From Euryarchaeota archaeon UBA596 (GTDB lineage Archaea; Thermoplasmatota; Poseidoniia; Poseidoniales; Poseidoniaceae), in NCBI GenBank assembly GCA_002498205.1, contig DAGQ01000004.1, forward strand, positions 1 through 13,533: a DNA stretch of 13,533 nucleotides. Reading direction: 5' to 3'. The stretch's first letter is position 1; every line of letters begins with the position of its first letter. Both the position numbers and the translations under genes were made by a program. This document shows, in pieces, positions 1-6,116 of the stretch. Under the pieces are notes generated by a model. That model saw only the letters and a program-made list of their open reading frames with translations. It did not search any database and had not been told where the DNA came from.

Positions 1-212
1 CTTTAGGAGAATTACCACCTTTGGGAGAATTACCAGCTTTAGGAGAATTACCTCCTTTGGAGGTTTCAACTCCCACCACCCTTTCTTCAGAAGCAATTAA
101 AGAAACAGCTAAAGGACTGAAGAAAAAGGCATTTATTTTGACTATAATATTATTTGGAGGTTTAGTAGGTGGATATTTATGGAGCCTTTTTGGAGACATA
201 CCATATTTATAA
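1..212 (+). CDS. C-terminal end of a membrane-anchored protein with LGELPx repeats (5' partial)
   Basis: The reading frame is open from the left edge (first full codon at position 3) and ends with TAA at 210-212, so the true start lies outside the window. The visible 69 or so residues begin with three tandem six-residue units (LGELPP, LGELPA, LGELPP). A Ser/Thr-rich linker and a basic stretch (KGLKKK) follow, then one hydrophobic segment (FILTIILFGGLVGGYLW) about ten residues from the C-terminus. This looks like a tail-anchored or multi-domain membrane protein with a proline-containing low-complexity spacer ahead of the last helix. The TTG at 21 lies inside the repeats and is unlikely to be a start. 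The gene ends 3 bp from the end of the convergent small membrane protein. The family is not recognised, so no function is given. Confidence 0.7.
   Translation, partial: LGELPPLGELPALGELPPLEVSTPTTLSSEAIKETAKGLKKKAFILTIILFGGLVGGYLWSLFGDIPYL
3..56 (+). repeat. Tandem 18-bp coding repeat (three units visible)
   Basis: Units at 3-20, 21-38 and 39-56 each read ttRggagaattaccNcct or a close variant and encode LGELP(P/A). Differences are mostly at third codon positions, which suggests selection on the peptide repeat rather than a very recent DNA expansion. The first two bases of the window (ct) fit the end of a further upstream unit, so the array probably extends to the left. Confidence 0.85.
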
Positions 213-215
213 TTA

Positions 216-458
216 TTAATCATTAATAATTATTGAGGGAGGTGTTGTAGTATCTTCATTAATTATGATATAGGGATGAATAAGACTTCCTGGAGGAGCT
301 TGAAAAACAGATTCTATATTTAATCCTGAATCCGATAGTAATGTTTCATCACAATTTTTGATTCTTTTACTTAGTAACATATGTTTTCTAAAATGAAACC
401 ACCACGTAATAAATGTTAATCCAACTATTCCAAGAACAATTAATATATTTTCAATCAA
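216..458 (-). CDS. Small single-helix membrane protein
   Basis: An 80-residue protein. Residues about 4-21 form one hydrophobic helix (ILIVLGIVGLTFITWWF). A basic patch (HFRKH, SKRIK) follows, then a soluble, Pro- and Ile-rich tail ending in a short acidic stretch. This order predicts the C-terminal part inside the cell by the positive-inside rule. The start is TTG at 458, overlapping the last 8 bases of pyrF, with an AAGGGG stretch about 9 bases upstream. The only in-frame ATG, at residue 27, would remove the helix, so TTG is preferred. It is the last gene of a minus-strand cluster with pyrF and the seven-helix protein. No family is recognised. The overlap and the coherent membrane topology are the main support for it being real. 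Confidence 0.55.
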   Translation of the reverse strand: MIENILIVLGIVGLTFITWWFHFRKHMLLSKRIKNCDETLLSDSGLNIESVFQAPPGSLIHPYIIINEDTTTPPSIIIND

Positions 459-1263
459 AATTAACGCCCCTTTTAATTAAAGCCTCCCAACTAATTTTAG
501 CATATTTTGAAGCCATCTCTTTTGGATTAATTGCCTTATGTATACCACTCCCAATTATTATAGCATCAGATCCAGATAAGATTGCTTCTTCAGGATCCCC
601 ATATCTTTGCCCTAATACTGCCTCATTTGAATTTAAATTGACACCAGGTGTCCAAATCATTTTTTCTTTACCAACTATTTCACGTAACTCACTAATCTCA
701 TCAGGATTACTTCCATTTCCAATAAAACCAAAACAAATGGGGTGTACCTTTCCTAATTTTACTACTGAATTAGTATATCCTGGTAATTCAAGTAAATTCC
801 CTTCACTACTCATTTGAGCTAGTAAAAGTACCCCTCCTTCTCTATTTTCAGACTCCCAAGCCTCTTGCATACCATCTAAAATTGAAGGGCCCGAAATTAA
901 GTGAGCGGTAATTAAATCGGCCCAGGATTTAGAATCATAAATCCCTCCCATTTGCTCTTTAACGATTTTACCAATGTCTCCATGTTTTCTATCTTCAAAG
1001 ATTAATAGGTCATTTTCTTTAGCCTTTAGAACAAATAAATTCCATTTTTCCCTTGTCCAATCATCTATTAGATCAACATGAGTTTTTAATGCTGAGATAT
1101 AATCTCCAACATCATCTATAAGTTGGTGTAATTCTTCCATAGTATTTTTATCTGCGGCCAAAACGACAAGACTTTGTTTTTTACAAACAGTTTCCATATA
1201 TTTTTTGGCAATAGGTTGATTTGAATTTAACCAACGACTTCCCCAAACAGTTGCAGGGTCCAT
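451..1263 (-). CDS. pyrF: Orotidine-5'-phosphate decarboxylase, eukaryote-like type
   Basis: Converts OMP to UMP, the last step of de novo pyrimidine synthesis, in the cytoplasm. Numbered from the ATG at 1263 (270 residues), it shows the family's core: Asp38 in LAAD, Lys60 in LKTHVD, and the Asp91-Lys93-Asp96 signature in FEDRKHGDIG. It also has the substrate-loop motifs WADLITAH, LLLAQMSSEGNL, WTPGV and LGQRYGDPEEA. The motifs resemble the OMPDC domain of yeast Ura3 and human UMPS (FEDRKFADIGNTV) more closely than the short bacterial enzyme. No orotate phosphoribosyltransferase domain is fused. Oddly, the Arg of the phosphate-binding GRG motif is Ser239 here (IIIGSGI). A TTG at 1275 would add four residues; ATG is preferred because AAGGG lies just upstream. 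It sits 25 bp behind the membrane protein gene and overlaps the small membrane protein. Confidence 0.93.
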   Translation of the reverse strand: MDPATVWGSRWLNSNQPIAKKYMETVCKKQSLVVLAADKNTMEELHQLIDDVGDYISALKTHVDLIDDWTREKWNLFVLKAKENDLLIFEDRKHGDIGKIVKEQMGGIYDSKSWADLITAHLISGPSILDGMQEAWESENREGGVLLLAQMSSEGNLLELPGYTNSVVKLGKVHPICFGFIGNGSNPDEISELREIVGKEKMIWTPGVNLNSNEAVLGQRYGDPEEAILSGSDAIIIGSGIHKAINPKEMASKYAKISWEALIKRGVNFD

Positions 1264-1288
1264 TGACCCTTGCAAAAGGTCTTAGCAA

Positions 1289-2149
1289 TCAAGATTGGGG
1301 TAGTTTTGTTTTTTTACGAAGAGGAGGAGGATCTGGAATATTCACCCTATTTCTAAATTCCGGACGTCTCATAGTTTCAACAGAAGCAGCACCCATCACT
1401 AACCATTTTTTGTAATCATCAGTTCTATTAGCCCAAGTCAAATCTTCCATTTTTTGTACTGATTTTTTATCATTAGCATGAACTTTATTTACTATTTTTC
1501 TTACTTTAGATAATTTTTTCTTTTCTTCAGAGTTCCTTAATTGAACAATTAGACCAATAACAAATAATGCTGCACAAAGAAGTGTATTTGGAGTCGTAGA
1601 AGAAATTTGTGGGAACGTAACTGCACCAGCAGTTACAAATTGCAAACCTAAGGCAAGACACGCAGTTCCAGCAGCAGCACCTGCAAGCGCAGCAACTAAT
1701 TCTCTAGCCTTAAATGTGATTAAAAAAGATATTGCAGCCCCAATAATTGCAATAATTGTAAAAGTTTGATCATCTTTGATTACAATCCCTAAACCCTCTC
1801 CCGTTTCTCTTAACCATAGCATTAGAAGATACACTAAAATTGATGCTGAAGTTCTAATAGAAGACCTCCACCCTAAAGCACTCATTCCTCCAAATAGAAT
1901 CCCAGCTAATATTTTGATACTTAGAAATAACATAGGATGTTGACTTGGGGCATATTCTGGAGCAAAAAGTGGAACCAAATCCTCTACAAAATTTACTAAC
2001 ATTACCCCAAATAAAAAGCCGGATGCACCAAATACTGCAACAAGATATTTATTACCAAAAAATAACAAAATAGCACCAATGATTATTAGTGAAACAGCGC
2101 CTATCATTATTCCTGAAGCCTCTAAAGTTTCCCAACTAGGTAGTGCCAT
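1289..2149 (-). CDS. Seven-helix membrane protein with basic cytoplasmic tail
   Basis: A 286-residue protein with about seven hydrophobic segments (roughly residues 13-31, 35-56, 74-93, 98-113, 127-145, 150-172 and 188-207). Several are rich in Gly and Ala (FGASGFLFG, ALAGAAAGTACLALG), suggesting tightly packed helices. An approximately 80-residue tail follows: it is strongly basic, probably partly helical (SEEKKKLSKVRKIVNKVH), and ends with a Pro/Lys-rich stretch. The layout faintly recalls TMEM198/DUF4203-type proteins, but I cannot confirm this. The start is the ATG at 2149 because GAGGAG lies 5 bases upstream; an ATG at 2170 would add seven residues and swallow that site. It is the first gene of the cluster with pyrF, so a link with pyrimidines is possible but not shown by its own sequence. 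Confidence 0.75.
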   Translation of the reverse strand: MALPSWETLEASGIMIGAVSLIIIGAILLFFGNKYLVAVFGASGFLFGVMLVNFVEDLVPLFAPEYAPSQHPMLFLSIKILAGILFGGMSALGWRSSIRTSASILVYLLMLWLRETGEGLGIVIKDDQTFTIIAIIGAAISFLITFKARELVAALAGAAAGTACLALGLQFVTAGAVTFPQISSTTPNTLLCAALFVIGLIVQLRNSEEKKKLSKVRKIVNKVHANDKKSVQKMEDLTWANRTDDYKKWLVMGAASVETMRRPEFRNRVNIPDPPPLRKKTKLPQS

Positions 2150-2154
2150 ACTAA

Positions 2155-2160
2155 CTCCTC
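2155..2160 (-). promoter_or_regulatory. Ribosome binding site GAGGAG, sets the 2149 start
   Basis: On the minus strand GAGGAG ends five bases before the ATG at 2149, a good spacing for pairing with the 3' end of 16S rRNA. It decides between this ATG and the in-frame one at 2170. Confidence 0.65.
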
Positions 2161-2195
2161 GATTTAACATACATATGATGGTTATTAATTAAATG

Positions 2196-2231
2196 AATGA
2201 AATTTATTCTTATAATGAAATTTATTCTTAT
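2196..2231. repeat. Perfect tandem 2 x 18 bp repeat in a divergent promoter region
   Basis: Two identical adjacent copies of AATGAAATTTATTCTTAT at 2196-2213 and 2214-2231. Read on the minus strand each copy contains AGAATAAATTTC, which could act as a TATA-like element. The copy nearer the gene would place transcription start near 2180, giving a leader of about 30 bases for the SD-bearing gene at 2149. The repeat could instead be an operator for a dimeric regulator. No coding frame crosses it. Seen directly; function inferred. Confidence 0.8.
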
Positions 2232-2285
2232 TCGAAAATAACAAAATAGTCTGAAAATTTAGGCGCGACTAAATTGTCTATGTAA

Positions 2286-2299
2286 ATTATTATATATTC
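2286..2299 (+). promoter_or_regulatory. Candidate TATA box for the nine-helix membrane protein
   Basis: The stretch around TTATTATATATTCC is centred about 30 bases upstream of the ATG at 2325. No Shine-Dalgarno sequence precedes that ATG. The spacing fits an archaeal promoter whose transcript starts at or a few bases before the start codon, that is, nearly leaderless. Confidence 0.5.
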
Positions 2300-2324
2300 C
2301 TAATTTCAGGATTTATCGATTAAG

Positions 2325-3347
2325 ATGTTTAAAATAAAATCAATGCCAGCAAAAATATGTTTAGGATTTTCAGCACTAATGTTCTTTCTTTATGGATTGA
2401 GCTTTATGTTCTTTGGTGATTGTTATGTAATCGGAGGAAATGGTTGTTTCGCCCTTTTAGATAACGGTGTACTGTCAGATGATGTTGCATATGGGCACGG
2501 TGGCCCTGAAACAGCATTTAATGGCGCACTTTTCTTTGGAATATTTATTTCTACCATGATAATTCTTAACGAAGGAGCAAGAGGAAAATGGGTTATAATG
2601 CTGCCAGTAATCATTGGTTCAGCTATTATGTCTGTGTGTATATGGGTATATTGGAATGATGCAAGTGAAGCGGGCCAATTACCAAAATATGTTTCAGCAA
2701 TAGTAACATTAGTTTATACTGGTGCTTACATATTATTAAGAGAAGAAGGAGTTAATGAAGGCCTTTCTGATTTTAAACCAAATTTGAAAGTTAATGATAA
2801 GATTGCCATGGTATCTCTAATTTTGTTAATCTTAGCTGGATTATTTTATTCATTAAGAATGATCTTATCTCCAGACTCAGTGATTGATGCAGGATTCCCA
2901 GAGAAAGTTACAGATACAACAATTTTGGATAAGGGTATGGGCGAACCGTTTCCAACTACCGTTTCAGTTTCAGGGGCTTTAATTTTAGTTTATACACTCT
3001 TTTCGGCAATAGTATTGTTAGATGGGGCTTCAGGAAAATGGTCGGTATTACATCCATCTGCATTTGCTTTTATGACAGTAACAATTTCGCTGTTTGTAGG
3101 TTTAATTGCAGGCAATGCTCGAAACGTTAGTGATCAAAATCAGTTGGATGCAATGACTGGAGCAGTAGTAATGCTCCTAGTGTTAATTAGTTACTTCAGG
3201 CTAAAAAGAGAAGGAGTAGAAGACGGAATAACCTTCTTTGGTGAGCCAGTGGAAGATGAAGGCATGTGGATAAATTCACTACTACTCTTTGCACTTGTAA
3301 TGGGCGCTTTATTTGCAGCTAGTGAGATAATACTTCCAATGATGTAA
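2325..3347 (+). CDS. Nine-helix membrane protein made of two duplicated four-helix units
   Basis: A 340-residue integral membrane protein with no family I recognise. Helices lie at about residues 11-30, 63-82, 89-110, 120-138 (unit 1), 160-181, 213-232, 240-262, 274-292 (unit 2) and 315-338. The two units are clearly related: LNEGARGKW (81-89) matches LLDGASGKW (231-239), and LREEGVNEGL (138-147) matches LKREGVEDGI (293-302), at an offset of 150-155 residues. The final helix resembles helices 1 and 5, so the gene holds about two and a quarter copies. Cys33 and Cys41 in the first outer loop could form a disulphide and have no counterpart in unit 2. The duplication suggests a pseudo-twofold fold, as in many transporters, but substrate and direction are unknown. 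Its TAA lies 4 bp from the end of the convergent gene. Confidence 0.75.
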   Translation: MFKIKSMPAKICLGFSALMFFLYGLSFMFFGDCYVIGGNGCFALLDNGVLSDDVAYGHGGPETAFNGALFFGIFISTMIILNEGARGKWVIMLPVIIGSAIMSVCIWVYWNDASEAGQLPKYVSAIVTLVYTGAYILLREEGVNEGLSDFKPNLKVNDKIAMVSLILLILAGLFYSLRMILSPDSVIDAGFPEKVTDTTILDKGMGEPFPTTVSVSGALILVYTLFSAIVLLDGASGKWSVLHPSAFAFMTVTISLFVGLIAGNARNVSDQNQLDAMTGAVVMLLVLISYFRLKREGVEDGITFFGEPVEDEGMWINSLLLFALVMGALFAASEIILPMM

Positions 3348-3351
3348 GTAA

Positions 3352-4053
3352 TTATTCTGGAACCCATTGCTGACTCGCTTCATCCCATTTCCAACCAGGA
3401 TGTTCGTTAGTAGATTGAGTTGTAGTTGCTTCAATTGCTGGTGTTTCTGCATATGAGAGTGTGGCTTGTTTACCAAAACTTTGAACATTTTGTGTTGATA
3501 CAACATCTTTCCCAGATGCAGCAGAACTAATCAAGGAATTAACAAGAGTAATTGCTTCTTCAATTCTTGCAATATCTATAGCAACTCCTTCTATTACACT
3601 ACGCTTGAATGCGATCATGTATGTTGCTCCACCAGATGTTTCAAAACCAATATACATTACCTTTTGAAAAGTGTATATTGCAACGCAGATAAGAAAAACA
3701 ATAATTCCTGTAACGAATAATCCAATCATAGGTTCATCGCCAGAAAAAGCAGTAATTGAAAGCCCTAAAAAAGCTAAAAAGCCAGTAATAAGCCAACCTA
3801 TCGGCTTATCATATCCTCCAATAAATGCAGCTATGGAAGTTAAACCAGTTGTTACGCTAGTCATACCCTTAAGAGATGAATTTCTAAATTCGATTGATCC
3901 AGTATCTACTTTTACTGTAGCAGTAGGATCTAAACCAATTAAATTTAGTATAAATGCAAAAAGCCCTGAATTTCTAGCTTTTACGTAGAGGTTTGCTCCG
4001 GAAACTCCGGTGTGGTCTATTTGAAATTGCTTTAATACTAATGTTCCAGCCAT
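3352..4053 (-). CDS. Two-helix membrane protein with a C-terminal GWxWD...W motif
   Basis: A 233-residue protein. Residues 1-70 look like a beta-rich soluble domain (LVLKQFQIDHTGV, SGLFAFILNLIGLDPTATVK). Two hydrophobic helices lie at about 85-103 and 109-129. A second soluble region contains FETSGGATYMIAFKRSVIEG followed by a helix (ARIEEAITLVNSLI). After a Ser/Thr/Ala linker it ends in HPGWKWDEASQQWVPE, a tryptophan-containing tail like short repeat motifs at the ends of other proteins. I recall similar uncharacterised proteins combining a GLDPT-type segment with FETSGG and AFKRSVIEG, but cannot name a family. The ATG at 4053 is used rather than the TTG at 4071, because the TATA-like box at 4076-4085 puts transcription start close to 4055, making the gene leaderless. 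Confidence 0.7.
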   Translation of the reverse strand: MAGTLVLKQFQIDHTGVSGANLYVKARNSGLFAFILNLIGLDPTATVKVDTGSIEFRNSSLKGMTSVTTGLTSIAAFIGGYDKPIGWLITGFLAFLGLSITAFSGDEPMIGLFVTGIIVFLICVAIYTFQKVMYIGFETSGGATYMIAFKRSVIEGVAIDIARIEEAITLVNSLISSAASGKDVVSTQNVQSFGKQATLSYAETPAIEATTTQSTNEHPGWKWDEASQQWVPE

Positions 4054-4070
4054 GTTAAGACGTAAACACA

Positions 4071-4090
4071 ATCATATTTATATTTAGAAC
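4071..4090 (-). promoter_or_regulatory. Candidate TATA box, possibly bidirectional
   Basis: On the minus strand AAATATAAAT (4085-4076) is centred 28 bases from the ATG at 4053, the usual distance for a leaderless archaeal transcript. The other strand reads TTTATATTT, so the same box could also serve the S15 gene, giving that one a leader of about 35 bases. Two genes diverge from this 89-bp gap. Confidence 0.5.
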
Positions 4091-4142
4091 CATTACTACG
4101 TTAGGGCTTTATCTAAGTAATTTTTAACCCTGTTTGAGGAGA

Positions 4143-5939
4143 ATGAAACAACTCACAACCCCCTTGGTAATTTTATTATTTTTAGGCGCTTCACTGTCAG
4201 GTTGTTTTGGAAAAGAAGAGATTTTAAATCAAGAAGATGAAATGCCCTACCCCTCTATTTGGGAAAGACATTTACTTGAATGGAACACCACTCATACCCA
4301 TAGTTTCGTATTAGAACCTGGTCCATATTTCTCCTTAGATGTTCAAGAGGCTATGGTGGAGGTTGATACTACAGGAGTATGGGACGGTGGTCCTAATTCT
4401 GCTGAAGTACACGTATCATATTGGCTACCCTCAAATACTGAAAACGGCGAAAAAGTACCCGTAATAGCTATAGTTAGTCCATATTTTTCTTATGGTCCAC
4501 CCGGATCAGAGTCATCACCAACTAATGTAATTGGTGCAGGTAGGGGCGAATTCATTCACGACAATTTTGTGCCACATGGATATGCTTTTGCCCAGGTAGC
4601 AGTTTTTGCTACAGAAGAAAGTACGGGTTGTTTTGATTATCGTGGAGATGGTGAAGGTTTAGGTATCCATTCTGCAGTTGAATGGCTCGGCCAACAAAAT
4701 TGGAGTAATGGTAATGTTGCGATTTACGGTAAATCGTATGAAGGAGCAACTGCATGGGAAGCAGCCGCTCAAGGTAGCGAATATCTCAAAACAATTGTAC
4801 CAATTTCAGGCACAACTGCATTAGGGCCCCTATTATACAAAAATGGAAGTGCAGAAGCTAGAAGCCAAATTATGCATTCAAATTATGGTAGCAGCATACT
4901 TGATTACAATTTAGAGGATGCGGACAACCTTTGTGGAGATGTACTTGAAGGATTGGTTGCAGGCCCAATGCGCTATACAATGGGTGAATTTGACCCTACT
5001 GGAGATCCATACTATAGCGAACGTAGCCATATTGACAAAGCATTAGGAAAATATAATGGAAGCATATATTGGGTTCAAGGATTACAAGACTGGAATGTTG
5101 ATCCCCATCAAGTGTTCGGAGGGCCTCCTGGAGTGAATTGGTATCAAGAATATATTGACAATGGTTACGAGGTTGCAGGAATGATTGGACAATGGGAACA
5201 TAATTATCCAGATCAATGGACCAAGCATAATGCACAGGACTCTGGATATGGGGGAGAAGCAATCCATAACATGACTAGATGGGATTGGGCTCAGGATTTA
5301 TTTGAATGGATGGAGTATTATCTAAAGGGAATTGGCCCTAAGCCAGATTTACATACTCAGATACAACGAAATGATGGAGAATGGAGGATAGAAGAAACTT
5401 GGCCTCCTAAAGATGTAGAATTTCAAAGAGTAGAATTATCCTCATGTAATAGAGATAATACTTGGGTAGGAACAGGATCCTTAGTTGTTGGAGGAGGAGA
5501 CTCAGTAACAGTAGAGTGCGATCCATTAAGTGTAGATACAGACACAATTATTTCGGGATTAGCAGTATTGCATTTAACAGTAGTATCGAACTTTGATGGC
5601 GGACAAGTATTTATTGAAATGCAAGATGCAGAAACTGGATTAAGACTTGGCCATGCCACAATGGATGTACGCTATCATGCAGGAGGGTATCAACCACAAA
5701 CGGTTACTCCAGGAGAAACAATTGTTATGATGATGGAGTTCCAAGCGATTGATGCTATTTTACCTGCGGGACACGGAATAAATTTTGTAATGACTGAAAC
5801 AGGTGAAGATTATTTACAACCAGCATGCTCACCATCTTGCTTTTTACATGTTTTACCGTCATTATCTATCTTTGATGCACCAGTAATTAATCGAGATGGA
5901 AGTAATATCTTAATTACGCCACAAGAAATAGTAGAATAA
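4143..5939 (+). CDS. Secreted lipoprotein peptidase/hydrolase of the S15 (X-Pro dipeptidyl-peptidase / CocE) family
   Basis: Numbered from the ATG at 4143 (598 residues). A signal peptide ends in the lipobox LSGC with Cys21, so the protein is exported and anchored to the cell surface by lipid. An alpha/beta-hydrolase domain follows. The nucleophile elbow is GKSYEG with Ser198, the acid is Asp316 in GLQDWNVDP (very like the GLNDWNV of PepX), and the base is His353 in GQWEH. Residues from about 400 on form the beta-sandwich typical of the PepX C-terminal domain. The family cleaves X-Pro dipeptides, related amides or esters; which applies cannot be told from sequence. A surface peptidase fits a protein-degrading heterotroph. 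A TTG at 4134 would add three residues; GAGGAG at 4136-4141 is only one base from the ATG, so initiation here is unusual. Confidence 0.88.
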   Translation: MKQLTTPLVILLFLGASLSGCFGKEEILNQEDEMPYPSIWERHLLEWNTTHTHSFVLEPGPYFSLDVQEAMVEVDTTGVWDGGPNSAEVHVSYWLPSNTENGEKVPVIAIVSPYFSYGPPGSESSPTNVIGAGRGEFIHDNFVPHGYAFAQVAVFATEESTGCFDYRGDGEGLGIHSAVEWLGQQNWSNGNVAIYGKSYEGATAWEAAAQGSEYLKTIVPISGTTALGPLLYKNGSAEARSQIMHSNYGSSILDYNLEDADNLCGDVLEGLVAGPMRYTMGEFDPTGDPYYSERSHIDKALGKYNGSIYWVQGLQDWNVDPHQVFGGPPGVNWYQEYIDNGYEVAGMIGQWEHNYPDQWTKHNAQDSGYGGEAIHNMTRWDWAQDLFEWMEYYLKGIGPKPDLHTQIQRNDGEWRIEETWPPKDVEFQRVELSSCNRDNTWVGTGSLVVGGGDSVTVECDPLSVDTDTIISGLAVLHLTVVSNFDGGQVFIEMQDAETGLRLGHATMDVRYHAGGYQPQTVTPGETIVMMMEFQAIDAILPAGHGINFVMTETGEDYLQPACSPSCFLHVLPSLSIFDAPVINRDGSNILITPQEIVE

Positions 5940-5942
5940 CAA

Positions 5943-6068
5943 CTAGAATTTGTGATGTGTAGTAGCTCCACAGATTCTACAATACACTTTCACACCTTCT
6001 AATCTAGGAGCAATGCCTCCAATGTCTATTTTATGTCCACAAACCGAACAAATACATTTTGCAACCAT
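5943..6068 (-). CDS. 41-residue zinc-ribbon protein
   Basis: The minus strand encodes MVAKCICSVCGHKIDIGG at the start and VYCRICGATTHHKF at the end, 41 residues stopping at TAG. Two knuckles, Cys7-x2-Cys10-Gly and Cys30-x2-Cys33-Gly, form a classic zinc ribbon; Cys5 and His12 are possible extra ligands. The ATG at 6068 has AGGGAG (6072-6077) three bases upstream, which fixes this start; an in-frame ATG at 6092 would give 49 residues. It lies 48 bp behind trm5 on the same strand and is probably cotranscribed. Small zinc ribbons of this kind are common in archaea as nucleic-acid or ribosome-associated proteins, but no specific partner can be read here. The whole gap between the S15 gene and trm5 is accounted for by this gene and its leader. 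Confidence 0.78.
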   Translation of the reverse strand: MVAKCICSVCGHKIDIGGIAPRLEGVKVYCRICGATTHHKF

Positions 6069-6071
6069 ATT

Positions 6072-6077
6072 CTCCCT
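6072..6077 (-). promoter_or_regulatory. Ribosome binding site AGGGAG of the zinc-ribbon gene
   Basis: AGGGAG on the minus strand, three bases before the ATG at 6068. It supports a translated gene here and favours this start over the upstream in-frame ATG at 6092. Confidence 0.55.
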
Positions 6078-6116
6078 TATTGCTACCCACATAGTAGTCT
6101 CATAAAAACCTTGTAA

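Noticed and set aside
3..56. Possible CRISPR or other non-coding repeat array at the left edge
   Set aside because: The units are adjacent with no spacers, keep one reading frame and vary mainly at third positions, so they are coding repeats.
413..817. 134-codon open frame on the plus strand
   Set aside because: It lies wholly opposite pyrF and the small membrane protein gene. pyrF has clear catalytic motifs, and this frame shows no recognisable features.
3671..3988. 105-codon open frame on the plus strand
   Set aside because: It is antisense to the two-helix membrane protein gene, which has its own promoter and a plausible topology. The translation looks like a shadow of it.
3990..4015. 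CTCCGG direct repeats as a regulatory site
   Set aside because: They lie within the coding sequence of the two-helix membrane protein and encode part of HTGVSGANLYV. Six bases is too short to be significant.
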